A stretch of DNA of 64,000 nucleotides from Dimorphilus gyrociliatus (lineage: Eukaryota; Annelida; Polychaeta; Dinophilidae): positions 1,736,968 through 1,800,967 of the forward strand of contig CAJFCJ010000009.1 of NCBI GenBank assembly GCA_904063045.1. The letters are read 5' to 3'. Shown here in pieces: positions 23,442 to 36,877 of this stretch. The first letter of the stretch is position 1; the number at the start of each line of letters is the position of its first letter. Under the pieces are notes generated by a model that was not told where the DNA came from, searched no databases, and saw only the letters and a list, made by a program, of their open reading frames with translations. Both the position numbers and the translations under genes were made by a program.

Positions 23442-25221
23442 TGTCAATTGTAGGGAACTGTTTCAATAAACGTGTCTATTAATGTTACTAAAAATAAGAG
23501 AGACAGAGAGAGAATACACTGTACATGTATAGAACAATTAATAATATGAATAACATAAGCTTACGCTTATATATCATCTCATATAAATATCATCTTTCTG
23601 AACATGAAAAAAACGACTAGTTGACTTTCCACATTGATTATTTTAAGGGCGTTTTATGTTTATTAATATTTTATACTATTACTTTCTAACAATCTATTCA
23701 AACTTATAATTTTACGTTTTGTTGATCTTTTCCGGCCATATTTGAATTCCTCCCTACAAGAATTTCTAATAAACTATTGAACTACTTTGAATTCTATTAT
23801 TCAGTATTTGAAACGTCAACGACCTGTTACTGCATCTTAAATCTATGCAGTCCTGTTAAGAGAATTATATATTAGTATATTAATTTGTATTTATATACTG
23901 TATATACTTGTATATATTCTGTAAATTATTTATAAAACAATTCAGCATTTAGAAGATAACAGGAAATTATCAATTATATTAATAAACTTTAGAAAATAAA
24001 ACTTCTTCAATTAGTAAATAAACAAACGAAAGACAAATGACAAAAGAAACAATGCCGAATATCTTAATAAAAAATTATTTCTACATTTAACTCACCTCAA
24101 ATTTTTATTTAAACTATTCTAGAGTTTTCAACGTCTCTCTCAACACTTTTTTGAGAATTGAATGAAAGAAAGTAAATTTATCGAATAGGCCTATATTTAA
24201 TCTGGTTGCTTACCAAATGATATTTTTAATATAAAAAGAGTTGATTTTCCTACAGCAGAAAATTCTAAATAGTATACTTCTGGCTAGATTTTAATAGAGT
24301 GAATTGAATATTAATACGAATGCTGAATATGACTCATTGCATCATAGCAAACCAAGTAAAGTCGTGATATAAGTTTTTTCTCCCCATGTTCAAGTGACTA
24401 TGATTCAAATATAAATGTAAAACGTATTATTCTTATCAATTCCCCATCTCTCAATATTAAACAATTGGCAGTTGAGTTGAAACTTTTGAAATTCACTGTC
24501 GACCCTACTTGTGCTTGTTTAAATATTAAAAGCTGATTTACGTTATATTTAACAGAACAATATAGCTTCAATACCCAGAAGTGGGATTGTATTTCTTATT
24601 GTAGGCTTAAAATTTCAGTTCATTTTCTTACTTTAGCACTGTAATATAGTATTTATATTGTGGAATAAATATCCTTTTTTTTCAATAGGAAATTGTCATA
24701 TACATTTTCTTATTTCTTAGTTGTTTAATTTCTAAGTTGTGCTATAGATTTTGTCTCAATAAATGAGTATTATTAAAATATATACTATATACAGTATATA
24801 CACGTATTTCTTCTACCTATGTACGTGTAAATGTTCTATTATTTAATTATACTTTTCATTGAAATAACTTAAAAAAAATTCTAATGCCTTGAAATGTACT
24901 TGAAACTTTATTTTTCTCCTTGCCCTACAGGTGACCTGAGTCACGTAAGTCACGCAAGTCTGACTATACTTCTAGACTAGACAATTGTTCTCTGTACTGA
25001 ACGAAAAAAGTAATAATACTAGGGAACATACCAATCGAAAAGGACATAAGTGCATGGAAATAATAGAAAAGATGCAAAGCTATTCATTGAAAAAAAAATT
25101 GAATTGATATAACTCATATTTCAATCTTTCTGGTCTATATACTTAAATATTCAACCGTTATTACATTTAAAAAGGAATTATAGTATATAAATATATTTCA
25201 TTCTGTAGTATTTATATTGCA
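23442..25221. other. 1.8-kb intergenic upstream of DOMON C
   Basis: This is AT-rich sequence between DOMON C (5' end) and the PDE gene (3' end), both on the minus strand. A patch at about 24930-24960 repeats GTCACG / AAGTCACG words around a TGAGTCAC (AP-1-like) sequence, lying 260-290 bp beyond the PDE stop codon. No open frame of note, DOMON remnant or RNA gene is visible. Confidence 0.45.
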
Positions 25222-28200
25222 TTAGTTTGAAACTTTCTCTTCGTTCTTGTCAGTTTTTATTGAGCTGTTCTTGTGAGCTAGTTTCTTCCATTTTAGTAAG
25301 TTTATACTTTAAGGTTTAAAAAAAAATTGAAGCATTTAGTAGAGAGATTAGACTGTAAAACAAAAACGTACTTTGACCATTCAACGAGACATTTACATTC
25401 TGGTAGAATTTCAGATAATAGTTCGTAACATGGTAAACAAATACCCACAATAAATCCTATTTCTAGTTCGGGAAGTTCGTCCTTTTTCTCTCTATCCATC
25501 ATTGGAATTACTTGCATACCCAATTGCTTTTCTTCGTCACCCTCCATTAAGGAATTGTAGAATGATAGAATGATATAAATAAAAAATGTTAAAAATTATT
25601 CTTATTTGATTAAGGTATTACTTGATTCCAAAATTCTTCCATAACTACAAAGACCAATTGTAATTGTAAGGACCACGGTTTATACATGTTACATAAATCC
25701 GAAGTTGTCATAGTAATAGCCATTGTAAGATTTCTACTTTGTCTATCGTTCCAGCCAAACTTTCCAGAGTCATAAATCTCTCTTAATTTCGCCCTATTAC
25801 CAAAATACAAAGCCAAATCTGTAGCTAAAATACAATGTTTCATTATAAGTAGGACTTCTTCGTATTCATCAGGAGTAAAATATTCAAATATGTTATGCTC
25901 CGGATACTGCAAAATAACTGTTGTTTGTTGAAAATGATGTTGTTCCATTGTACTAGTTGGGTACATTAGGGCAAGAGGAGCTTTTCTATTAACTAGATGT
26001 TGATTTGTGTATCCTCGATGATCAACATCGTGACATAGACAAGCTATATAAATAGCCATGACCTAATTATATATAAATATATAAAATAAGATTTTAAGTT
26101 AAAATAAACAACGATCGAATAATAAAAGAACCTCTAAAGGTCTAAACTGATGAGAAGTAGACTTTAAGATGCTATATGCGGCATTAGCAACACTAAATGC
26201 ATGAGCCCAATTATGATATGGTATATTTCGATAGTGTTTTCTAACGGTAAGAACAAACTTCATCATTGTTTGTAAATTAAACCTAAAAAAAAGTTTCAAT
26301 GTATAGTTAACAGTATTAAATTCTTTATTTATGCATATTTCTCTTACTTCATATCCGGTCTCGATTTCCTTTTATAAAAATATTCCACTGTTTAGTATCA
26401 TTTTATATAAAATACTATTAAAAAATATACATACTGAACCATGACCATTAATTCTTTAAACATGAACAACACTATGACAGGACGTTTTTCACTCTTTATC
26501 GACCAGGGAGAGAAATCGAATTTTGTAAGTACTGGAAAAGATTCAGGTATCTTTTCTTTTCTTAGACTTTCTATCTCTTCTGGAGTTGCTGTTACTTGAT
26601 AATGAAGCGTATCATAGGCTATCTGATTCCTTAATTTTAACGAATTAAACTTATCAATTATCTTTGCGTATTGTAAAGTAAGAGCGCAACAAGTGCTAAT
26701 ATTTTCAATTAAATTCTCATCTTCTTTAAGGAATCTTCCATCAATTTTATTAATAAGTTGAAGAACGCCAATGGTCCTTTAATATATATATATATATATA
26801 TATATGCATATTGCAATTGGAAAATCAATGTTTAAATTAGATACCTTCTCCTTATGATAATTGGGCAACAAAGTGTTGTTTTAATATTAAAATCTAGGTC
26901 ATCGTTCATTGATCCATTACACCTAGAATCTTGAATTGTGTCCGTTATATTTAAAATTTTACCATTTCTAACTGTCCAACCAATACAACCAACATCAGCT
27001 GAATATCGAATTTCTAATGAACCTTTATGAGTTTCATTTGTAAACTCTTCAAAATTTTTACTATAAACTTCATTATTCTTTTGATCTACAAGAAATATAA
27101 GCGATTTTTCGGCACCTAATAATTCCTTAGATATTCTCTACTATGTGGGAAAAAGAGGCCATACTATTTTAAATCATCCTTATTGTTTTTATTAGTATAT
27201 GTATATATATATACGTTACCAAAATCTTATTCAGTACATCGTCTATTGGAAATTTCTCATTATATAACGATCTATTTAATTAAAAAATGATGTTAATGAT
27301 TAAACACAAATTAATAAAACGACTATATATAGTACTAACTTAATTGTAGATATCGTAAACTTGTTTAGTTTATCCTGTTGCCTTTGAAGACGTTTTAACT
27401 AATAATTAAATACAATATATACACAATAGACTGTATAAGGATTATTCATACCTCAAATCCGTAGAATAGCATATCCGATTGATAGCTAATAGTAGTTAAA
27501 AACTACAATATAGTAAATATTTATTATTAACGTAAAGGAAAGATAATAAATCATTAACATTTTCCTCAGTTTCCGTAAAAGGGAAATTTAAGGATATTCG
27601 ATAAATTTCTATTACACCAATTAATTGAGATTCTTCAATATTTATGATTGGACATGTTAGAATTGAAGTTTCTTCTTCATCGCAAATATTACTGTTTAAA
27701 CCCTCCGGAAAGTTTTCATCCTATAAATAAAGTATATTTAATACAGAAGAATAAAAGACTAATTTATCTGAAAGTACAATTTGTAGATCTTTTGAACAGT
27801 TTACTCTAATAACTTGATTTTTAAATGCTGAATAAGCGGCAATATTTCCACCTGGCTCAATTCTCCAAGATAGTAAGCTATTAGCTTTATTTCTATAGGA
27901 ATAGTATAAAATATCAATATATGCTATTTGTTAATTAAATAATTAAACAATTTTACCCTCTATTAGGTGATGAAAAATATATTGTTTGATTTCCATCATC
28001 ATAAGGATAGGCGTTATAACCGTCAGCTGAGAAAACTGTTTAATATAGAATTATATTATGAATATTCAAATTTAATTAATTATCAATTAGTTAATATTCA
28101 CTCTGAGATAGAGTTTCTCCTAATCTATGAAGAAAATTAACGGAATCTGCAGAGTCAGTAATATATTTTGCCGATTCAAAGAATTTCCTACGAATATCAT

Positions 28201-28471
28201 TCTGTTGAGATCCTAAACTTATCCTTCTACCTATTAATAGTATAGTTTTTGAATATTAATTAGCTATAATATATTCATAAATTTAATTAGAAAAGATAAA
28301 AAATAAATCATTACTAGGACGTTTTTTCGTCTCTTTCCATGCATCGATTCTCTCTGAATTAGCATTTTTGGAAACAAACTTATCCAAAAATGATGGATTT
28401 CTAATCAAGTATCTTTCAATTCTCTCTTCTTCATCCTTATCTAAAATATTTCGATATTTTAATGAATACAT
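25222..28471 (-). CDS. PDE10A: Cyclic nucleotide phosphodiesterase, PDE10A-like (GAF-GAF-PDE)
   Basis: This is a multi-exon gene starting at the ATG at 28471 and ending at 25222; the last exon is 25306..25222, joined to the exon ending at 25372. PDE10 hydrolyses cAMP and cGMP. The N-terminus (DEEERIERYLIRNPSFLDKF) matches the first helix region of PDE10/PDE11. The middle exons (about 28000-26850) encode two GAF domains. The catalytic domain shows YHNWAHAFSVAN, IACLCHDVDHRGYTN with the His/Asp metal ligands, YPTSTMEQHHF, ILATDLALYFGNR and TSDLCNMYKPW, then QVIPMMDREKKDELP and IGFIVGICLPCYELL. The TSTMEQHHF, ATDLALYFGNR and PMMDR-KKDE words are PDE10-specific rather than PDE5/6/11. GAF exon borders were not all resolved. 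TA-repeat introns occur inside (about 26780-26805). Confidence 0.9.
26780..26805. repeat. (TA)n microsatellite in a PDE intron
   Basis: About a dozen TA units lie within an intron of the PDE10A-like gene, immediately next to an exon end on the minus strand. Confidence 0.8.
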
Positions 28472-28899
28472 AAAGAGTATACTTAATTATATGATAAAAA
28501 CGTCTACTTTCATTTCAACAAACCTCTTAGTATACTTGCTCTTGTGCTCATTAATAAATATATAAATATATATACATATACATATGTATATATATTTCTT
28601 TATATTATTGTTATCAATAGAAATTTATTATGCTTTCTATCCTTTAGCATTATATGAAAATTAACAGTGATGTCATAAGATTTTAATAGGCCTGTATTAA
28701 TAATTCTGAAAACTATCGTTCTTACTGTATATACTTCTTTTTCTTTATTCAATAAATTGTTATTATAAACTTTGATTATTAAATTAAACGTTTATTAATT
28801 ATTAATATCTTTGCTTAAGACTAAGTTCTATATCTATTCTTTTCTCTCCTCTTTCTCTCTTCTTCTTCTTCTTCTTCTTCTTATCCTTCTTCTCTTTAG
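28472..28899. other. Intergenic upstream of PDE gene
   Basis: This 428-bp spacer contains TA-rich sequence near 28560-28595 and a (CTT)n tract at about 28860-28882. It should hold the PDE promoter and the 3' UTR of the small unknown gene. No gene is seen. Confidence 0.4.
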
Positions 28900-29525
28900 C
28901 TAATCGTCTAGTAATGAATTTCTGTTGATTCTTTTCGTAAATGGTAAATTTAGATCGTTTTTCAATTTTTGGTCACGTGACTCGGGTGAAATTTTAGAAA
29001 GGTTTTGTATAAGTTCTTGTCTTGTATTGCGAATATCCATAAAATAGTAGATCTAATTTAGAACAGATTCAAGATAATAAATAAGATTAATTATTATTAA
29101 AGACAATTTTTCGAGTGTACTTGCGAACAGTCTGAAGTAAAGAGATTAGGAGTGGGATATCGATAATCTTGATATTTCTCGGGATTAAGTACTGTATATT
29201 CCTCACTTGTATTTTTTTTTTGTAATAATTTGATAATTTTATTATATTTTTCCTTCATATCAACTTTTATATTATAATCCTGTAAAAATTGATTATCTCT
29301 AATTTCAGTAGTCCTCTTATCATTCAGATTTGCCCCTTGTCCGTTATCAAGATCAGAAACGGATAATGATGCCGTGCTTAATTTAGTAAGGATTGTTTTG
29401 TTTTTATTTAATAATTTATCGGGTTTATTTACTAGTCTTTCAGTAGGATAAATTTCTACATTATTCTTTTTATTCTTCAAGTGATACTCTTTAGGTTTTT
29501 TGTCGCTTTTCCCTGTTTTTCTCAT
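28900..29525 (-). CDS. Small basic protein of unknown function (2 exons)
   Basis: Exons 29525..29121 and 29052..28900 (68-nt intron, phase 0) give 185 aa. I do not recognise it. It is Lys/Asn-rich and highly charged, begins MRKTGKSDKKPKEYHLKNKK, and has no signal peptide or membrane segment. A possible short helical stretch lies around MKEKYNKIIKLLQKK, and the second exon ends in NLPFTKRINRNSLLDD. Support is the clean splice join, lack of internal stops and head-to-head placement with APC1; there is no homology evidence, so it may be taxon-restricted or a fast-evolving nuclear protein. Confidence 0.5.
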
Positions 29526-30097
29526 GGAAAACTATATTTATATTGATAGTTTTATTTTGTGTTTACTTTTTATGGAGATTTTTTATTTTAAAATTCTTTA
29601 TTATTTCATCTATTTTACATATTCTATAAAAGTATTAATAGCGCTATTTATTAATTACTGTAGAGCTGTTTCTGATTTCATATATATCGCTATTATCTTT
29701 GATATTCCCGCTATAAAATGAATATTTCACTAACAATTCTGTTTTTTAGTAATAAAATTTGGAAAGAAAAAAGTTATGGCTGTCATATATGCTTAACAAT
29801 GACCGCCATTTTGGAAATACTCTTTGATAACATTGAGCTGTACAATACGCATGGTACGGTGATTTCTTTAAAAAGTAGAGGGAAATTTAAAAATCTTCTC
29901 TTTGTAACAGACTAAACGATAATTTCTCATTCAGATGTTGTATGTTCAGAGTTAAGACTAAAAATATGATGGACTAATATTTAGACGATTATAGAGAATT
30001 AGATTTTGAGATATCATTTTGAAATAATTTGGGCGATAATACAACACTTCATAAAAACTAAGGTTATTTCTACAGTGGCAGAGAGAATCTGACGAGG
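29526..30097. promoter_or_regulatory. Divergent promoter region (unknown gene / APC1) with YY1-like motif
   Basis: This 572-bp region separates two head-to-head genes. It includes CCGCCATTTTGG at 29803-29814, a close match to the YY1 core (GCCGCCATNTTG), a promoter-proximal element in many animal housekeeping genes. A possible 5' UTR splice acceptor (TTTCTACAG) lies at about 30066-30074, just ahead of the APC1 ATG. Short open frames here have no recognisable content. Confidence 0.45.
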
Positions 30098-33000
30098 ATG
30101 ATTGTTTTCAAACAATGCGATAACATCGAACCTTTTGGCAAGTCATTTTTAGAATATCACCCTGCTAGCGGCGGAGATAATGAATCGAGGAGGGCCTCCA
30201 TGGGAATGAACCTCCTACGGGATCTTCATAATTTCAATTTAAGCGAAGATACTCAGGTTTATATAACACTTAAATTTGTGATATCTTGTAAACTAAATAT
30301 ATATTCATTTCATAAATATAACCACCAAACAGCAACATAAGTGGAGAATTCAAAAAATATCTATCTATCCTGGTGATCAAGGTTTAGATGGTTCTGAAGG
30401 ATTATGCAGCGAAGAAGAGTTGTACTATAAAGAAAGGACTGTTGTCTGGAGCACAGGAAGATTTGTCCGTAAGGCCATATGTTCGTTTTCTATGAGAACA
30501 AGTGTTCAACAAGCCTTTTGGTGTTCATTTTTAATTTCCAAGAATACTGGAAACAAAACAAGAGGTACGAAAAAAGATATCAAAATAGTTTTATTAGCCA
30601 TCCTAATTTAAATGTATATTTTTTGTACAGTGGAGACTGAATCTGGAGTTGGTATTGTAGAGAGGAGTGCTTTTTCCTTTTATCAGAAAAATGGATGGCA
30701 TTACAATGTGGCTGTCCCTTTTGCTGTATGTAGTCTATTCTTGCTGCATAAAAACTTTCCTTCTCCACTAAATAAAACATTTATATACTTATATATATAT
30801 ATATATATAGGTTGAAAAAGCGTGGCCTATTATGAATGGAGTGCTCATTGAATATACCCATAGTATATCTCAATCATCCAGCTATGGTGGCTCAGCTTAT
30901 AGAAAGAAACATCCGATCCTTTTCAGTATTTTGCATCCGTTGCAAGAAGTCGTTCCGGTGATTCAGAAAAAATTAAATACGAATAAAGTGTCATACGTAG
31001 ATAATACAGATTGGAGGGTAGTTCATGTTTCCATCGATCCAAGCTTTATAATAATCTTCGATACTCTTCGAAGATCTCATTCCATCTATCTAATAAGAAG
31101 GTGTCGTAATGAAGAGGTACAGCATCTTAAAAAGTTATTTATTCCTGTACAAGATGATGATTATTTAATTTTTATTTCCAAAATAGATAAGATCAGTAAT
31201 GGGTCTTGCTGAAGAAACAACTCAATCAACAACAATTATGTCATCAATGTCGAAATTAACTTTATCATCTTACTCACCCAGTTCATTCTCTCCGTCGTCT
31301 CTTTTTCGCTCTCCGAACATTTCAAAATTGTCAACTTCTAGATTGTCTATATCTAAACCACACTCACCGTCTTTGTCAAGAAGAAGTCCAAAAATTGGAT
31401 TTGGTTCAAGATCTCATCAGTCTACAACTCCGAATCAATCTAGATTTCAGGATGCAACAACAAGTATGCCACCGGATGGTTTAACTCCTCTGCAACCAGA
31501 TGTTTGTCTAGATCAAATGTGGAGCGAAAGTGGCAATTTGGAGAATCATAGAGCATCCAAAGCTTTTACAACATGCGATTTTTGTTTACAAAGATATATA
31601 TGTTTAGTTGTTCCGAAGCAAAATTGTATCAAATGTATTAAATTCGAAGAAACTAACGATAAAATGCAGTTGGTTTTGGGTAGCTTATCTATAGTTTATG
31701 GCTTTGATGCAGTAAACGTAGAAGCTAGAAATATGATGTTAGTATTGGAGACAAAAGGTAGCCTAGTCTTGTACAGTGGAGTCATGAAGATTGGGGAAGT
31801 TTTCCTCAACGGCATAACAACAAACGTTCCATTAGCATCGTCGAGAAGACAATCATTAGCTACAACGGCAATGATGACTGACGACGAAATGCAAGATATG
31901 CAATTATCTCCTGTTCAAACAGTTCAAGATATGGAGGGAGACGACCTACTGTTAAACGTGCTTTCCAGAAAAGGTAGTCTATTATCACTTCATTCAAATA
32001 TAAATGATACAGTGATAATAGAAACTGTTGCCAATGAATATATTAGAGTATCAGTTCCGGCAATTTCGGAAGATTACATTCTGTCAAAAGTTTTAAACGC
32101 TTTGCTATATTCCCTACCAAGGGATTTGGGACTTAATCTTATTCAGAAATGGTATGTTATGAAGACATTTCCAGGAAATGAAAATGGTCGATCAGAATGG
32201 GATAACTTTTGTTTTTGTTTAATAGAATCTTTTGGTATAAATTGTGATCTATATTTTTTTAAAGAATACGACAATGGAGAAGTAATTAAATTTTTCTACT
32301 ATATCTTAGTATAATTATTATATTTTCCGATTTTTTCCTTTTCAGACAGGAAGATACTGCGCAGAAGATACGAAAAGACACAAGAAAACTGATGAACCAT
32401 CTGACGAGGTTGTTATTAAATTGTTATTCTAAGTATTTCTTTTTTATCATTTTTATCTTCTTAACCCAGGATTGGAATATTATTTTGGACTCTCAAATTC
32501 ATCAGTTATTAGACAGCGAATGCTGTAACGTTCTCAATCTACCTCCAACTGAAAAGTCCAACAGGGACACTAATCATTCGACTACATCATATTCTGTTGA
32601 ACCATCAGCATTTCTATTACGCCATATTGGAACTGTTTTATATTCTCTACATATTATTTACAACGAATTAATTCTGGATAATTTCTATTCTAATAGTTTA
32701 AGGCCACTTTCTCAGTTGCTTATGTTCTTAGCAACTCAACTTCAATTGACAAAATATTGCGAAATGTATAAATTAATTGAACCGTCGTTATGGAATACAC
32801 AATACGAGAGTGTTCATCTTTCGGATACAATTAAGACGGCAGCCGTGAGTCAAATTCCAAATAAACCTCAAAATCTATTCGACTGGTGCTTGAATATTTT
32901 AACTAAAAAGGAAATCACTCCTATTGTCTATATTCCTGGACAAACCAATTTAACCATCAACGTTGCTGTAATATATTGTGCGTTGATGGAAGGCAAAAGC

Positions 33001-36000
33001 GATTGTAAGTTTATTTTGAAGAAGCTATGTGCCGGACCAAGAGCAAGGAACATATGCAAAGATTTGATTCTACCGAATATCAAATGCAAAAATTTAACAG
33101 AAAAGCTGGTTCTTTTACTTGATCATTTTGGAGGTGAAGAATTAAAAATGAGATTACCAAACGCCATATTAATACCTGTTCTAGAAGCGGCTTTGTTAAC
33201 TAAACCTACTCCTCCTTTGGATTGGCCTAAGTCAGCGTATTCTTTAATATCGAGACCAGATTTGAAGCAGCAAATGGAATTTGAGTATCATTTTATTGAA
33301 AGTAGACTAGACATGGACGGAAATGAGTTCTCATTAAGATCAGTAAAAAATCCTAAGAGATCCTTAGATGGTATGGAATTTGTAGAGTTTGATGAAGCTT
33401 TGCGACTTCGTTTTCCAAATGATAAACGTACTGGAGAGATAAGAAAACTTCTATGCACTTCCAAACCTGTCTTAATTAATATGGTTCCAGGAAAAATAAA
33501 GACTGAGAGTATGGCGATTGAGAAAAGAGAAGAAATTTTAAAGTCCACCTTACCTCGAAGTATGGCATTATCTGTCGGACGTGGAGCTTTCTCGTTAGGG
33601 ACTTGTAGACCTTTGCCTACAGAACCACATCCTATTCCTGAACTCTGTTTGTGGGGTCGAGTAATTCGTAAGCAAACGCGAGTTGATCTTGGTGAAAAAG
33701 GAGAAATGAAAACAAGAAGAATTTGGCCAGACTTCCACAATGGTGTAGCAGCTGCTTTGAGTATTGGAAGTTCTAAGCATATTGATTCTACATGGATCTT
33801 AAATCATAGACCCAATAGTGGTTTACTTGTTGATCAATTAACTCCATCTCATTCTGGATTCTTATTGGGCCTTGGACTAGGTGGACACTTGGAGAAATGC
33901 ACAGAGGAAATACTCCATGATTACTTTTCAAAGCAACAGGAGCTTGCGACAATAGCTTTAATTCTTGGCTATTCGGCGGCCAAACGCACAACTCAGAATG
34001 AACTTGCTGTCAGAACAATTGCTCTTCATTTACCCGCTTTACTCGTTCCAACTTCTACACAACTCGATTTACCTTTGAACGTCCAGATTGCCTCTATGAC
34101 CGGCATAGGATTACTATATCAGGGAAGTGGACATAGTCATATGGCTAAAATCATGCTCAACGAAATAAATAAGCCAGCAGGTCCTGAATTGGATAATAGT
34201 GGAGATTTGGAAAGTTATAGTTTAGCTGCGGGTTTCAGTTTAGGTCTAATTTGTTTAGGAAAGGGGACATCGTCAATGAATTCATACGAAGTGTTAGATT
34301 CATTACATCATTACATAAACGGCGGTTTAAAACGCGCATATGTAAGTAGCGTTAATATTTTATTTCATAACCTCTTTAAAAATAGTTTGCAAATATTTTT
34401 AGACGGGTACCACTCAAGATTTGTACAAAACTCCGAGCGTACTTGTCCATGATGGAGACAGCGTTAATACAAATGTTACAGCACCAGGAGCTCTGGTTGC
34501 AATAGCTCTTATGTTTCTAAAAACTCATAATAAGTTCGTTTATAACGTAAACATTACAAATTTTTAATGAAATTAACGAAATTTATTATTTATAAATAGA
34601 GCTGCAGTTGATCTATTACGAATCCCCGATACTCAAAAAAATCTAGAATATGTAAGACCCGACTTACTTATGTTGAAGATTATAAGTCGTAATCTTATAC
34701 TTTGGAACGATATTTTACCTACAGAAGAATGGCTACTATCAAACATACCAAAGGTAGAAATTGTATAATTGCAACAATAGTGCCTCCTTATTCGAATTTT
34801 AATTATTTTTTTAATAGGTTGTTAAGGATGCTGCCGATACTATAGAAAATCCAGAAAATTCTGATGATGTTGACTATGAAACAATGTTACAAGCGTACGT
34901 GAATATTATTGCAGGAAATTTATTTTCCTTATCTCTGAAATATGCTGGATCGAGTAATAAAATGGCAGCATCATTAATAAAGCAACAAATGGAGTTATTT
35001 ATAAAATATTTAACATCGGCATCTTATGCTAGATATTTACAATTAGCTGGGAGATATACTGTTGAAAACATCCTAAGTATACTTATAGTAGCACTCGCTA
35101 CTGTTGAAGCAGGTTCTGGAGATTTAGAAGTTCTACGATATTGTAGATATATTCTAATAGGCTTTAATAACTCAAACAAGAACAAGCAATTGTACGGTAG
35201 TTTTATGGCGGCATCTTTGGCAACTGGTTTTATTTTGTTGGGAGCTGGAAAGTAAATTTAATATGTTTTTATCTTATACAATTGAACTGTTCTAATTGTT
35301 TAACATTTCTTCATAGATATACTTTTGGAACAACTAATTCTGCAGTAGCAGCACTCTTTATGTCTCTATTTCCAAAGTGGCCAATACATAGTTCCGATAA
35401 TCGTTACCATTTACAGGCCTTACGTCATTTATACGTTTTGGCTACGGAACGACGTGTATTATTTACAAGACACGTTGATTCTACAGAATTTGTAACAGTT
35501 CCTATTGAAATTGAATTAAACGATTTAAGTATTTTGAATGTTCAAGCCCCGTGCGTATTGCCACCACTTGAATTAATTAGAGGAGTTAGACTAAAATCAG
35601 AAAGGTATTGGCCAATATCATTTGTTGGATGTGAAATTGAAACCTTGAAAAAGATACTTGCAAAATCATCAACACTTTTATTGAAATTGAGATCTGGAAA
35701 TCTATCATATGATCAAGATCCTATGGTAATATATATATATATATGTAGTATATTTATACATTGATTGATTAAAAATAATATAAAATTTAGGGACATCATT
35801 ATCACTCTGATACCGTTGAGAAGGAAGTTGGTAATACACTTTATGACGCTCTTCTTGAGAGAAAATCTGAAAAGAGAGATACAGCCGCTTGTAAACTTAT
35901 ACAAGCAAATGAAATAAAAACATTTACATTCGATCGTCATTTACATGAATTTGTTAGAATTATATTTGAAAATGCTTCAGATTGCGTAAGAATAGCTTTA

Positions 36001-36636
36001 TCTTTGAATAGCCTACAAATTCTTTCTCTAATTACTTCTTTTAATTTATATAGAGAACTCATCCAGTTGAATTTAAGGCAATGATGCATTTATCAACAGC
36101 AATTAGAGAATGTGTTTCTCAAGATAAATTAGAAGCTTTATCCGTCCATTGTCAATTGGTTAATGACGTTTTAGTTAAACCAAAAGCTTCTTTAACACCT
36201 AAAATAATACTTGGAGTTAAATTGATCGATAAGTGGCTGGATAATTGGAAATATCAAGAAAATTCAATTCGTTTTCTAAGCATTGAAATTGGAAGACTAC
36301 TCAAAGAAAATATTAATACAGCTTTGTACGATTGGATGAAAGGTGTGTCTCTCTCTCTATCTTGTGCTTTTAGTACAAGTTTTAAATTGTTAATTTCCCT
36401 TTTTTAATACAGAAAACAAAGATATTATTCTAAAATATCTAAATGGCCAATGTTTTACGCAACTCTCCCAATCAAATGCTAATATGCTAAGCTCAATTGT
36501 TGTTTGGTATGGCCTAGAACACGGCTGCCTCGAAGGAAAAACAATGTCTGGTTCATCTAAATCAGAGATTATGTTTAAACTATTATCAATAGGACTTAAT
36601 AAGGAAGTTGTCCTGCAATTATCTAATTTGATATAA
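30098..36636 (+). CDS. ANAPC1: Anaphase-promoting complex subunit 1 (APC1), 14 exons
   Basis: Exons: 30098..30256, 30342..30564, 30631..30725, 30811..31116, 31187..32281, 32346..32408, 32470..34341, 34403..34533, 34600..34753, 34818..35251, 35317..35725, 35791..35985, 36054..36342 and 36413..36636, giving 1882 aa in frame (human 1944). APC1 is the largest scaffold of the cell-cycle ubiquitin ligase APC/C, linking the platform to the catalytic arm. The N-terminal part is the WD40-like domain (TVVWSTGRFVRK, FSILHPLQEVVP), followed by a long Ser-rich loop in exon 5 with many SP sites, the region phosphorylated for Cdc20 loading in other animals. The proteasome/cyclosome repeat region follows: HSGFLLGLGLGGHL, ILGYSAAKRTTQNE, MTGIGLLYQGSGH, ESYSLAAGFSLGL, then TDNRYHLQALRHLYVL-like DNRYHLQALRHLYVLA. 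A poly(A) signal is near 36699. Confidence 0.95.
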
Positions 36637-36877
36637 CTACTATTTAATATTTGTTTTTTCTATAACTGTGTCAAGTTATCTACCATCTAAAAACGATAAA
36701 ATAAAAAAAAAATACATTTATTTCTTTTATTTTTTATATTCCTTTTTTCGTTCAGTTCTTTTTAAATTTCAAAACAATATTTTGCTATGTTTTTATCCAC
36801 GTTTTTGCATTAATTAGACGAAAGTATACAAACTTTGACGGAAAATTGACTAATCAGACAAACAAAAATGAGTTTTC

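Noticed and set aside
24930-24967. tRNA-like or regulatory repeat with GTCACG words
   Set aside because: There is no cloverleaf or B box. The repeats are too short and lie in the probable PDE 3' flank.
25353-25372. A 19-nt intron (GTACG...ACAG) near the end of the PDE gene
   Set aside because: It is too short to be spliced. The longer intron ending CTTAAAG (25307) gives a C-terminus (NINLLKWKKLA) that aligns with the PDE10 tail.
28978-28988. GTCACGTGAC, a perfect CLEAR/E-box palindrome
   Set aside because: It lies in the coding exon of the small unknown gene (Ser-Arg-Asp codons), so it is weak as a regulatory claim.
33288-33740. Minus-strand 150-codon open frame
   Set aside because: It is the antisense shadow of the APC1 exon 32470..34341.
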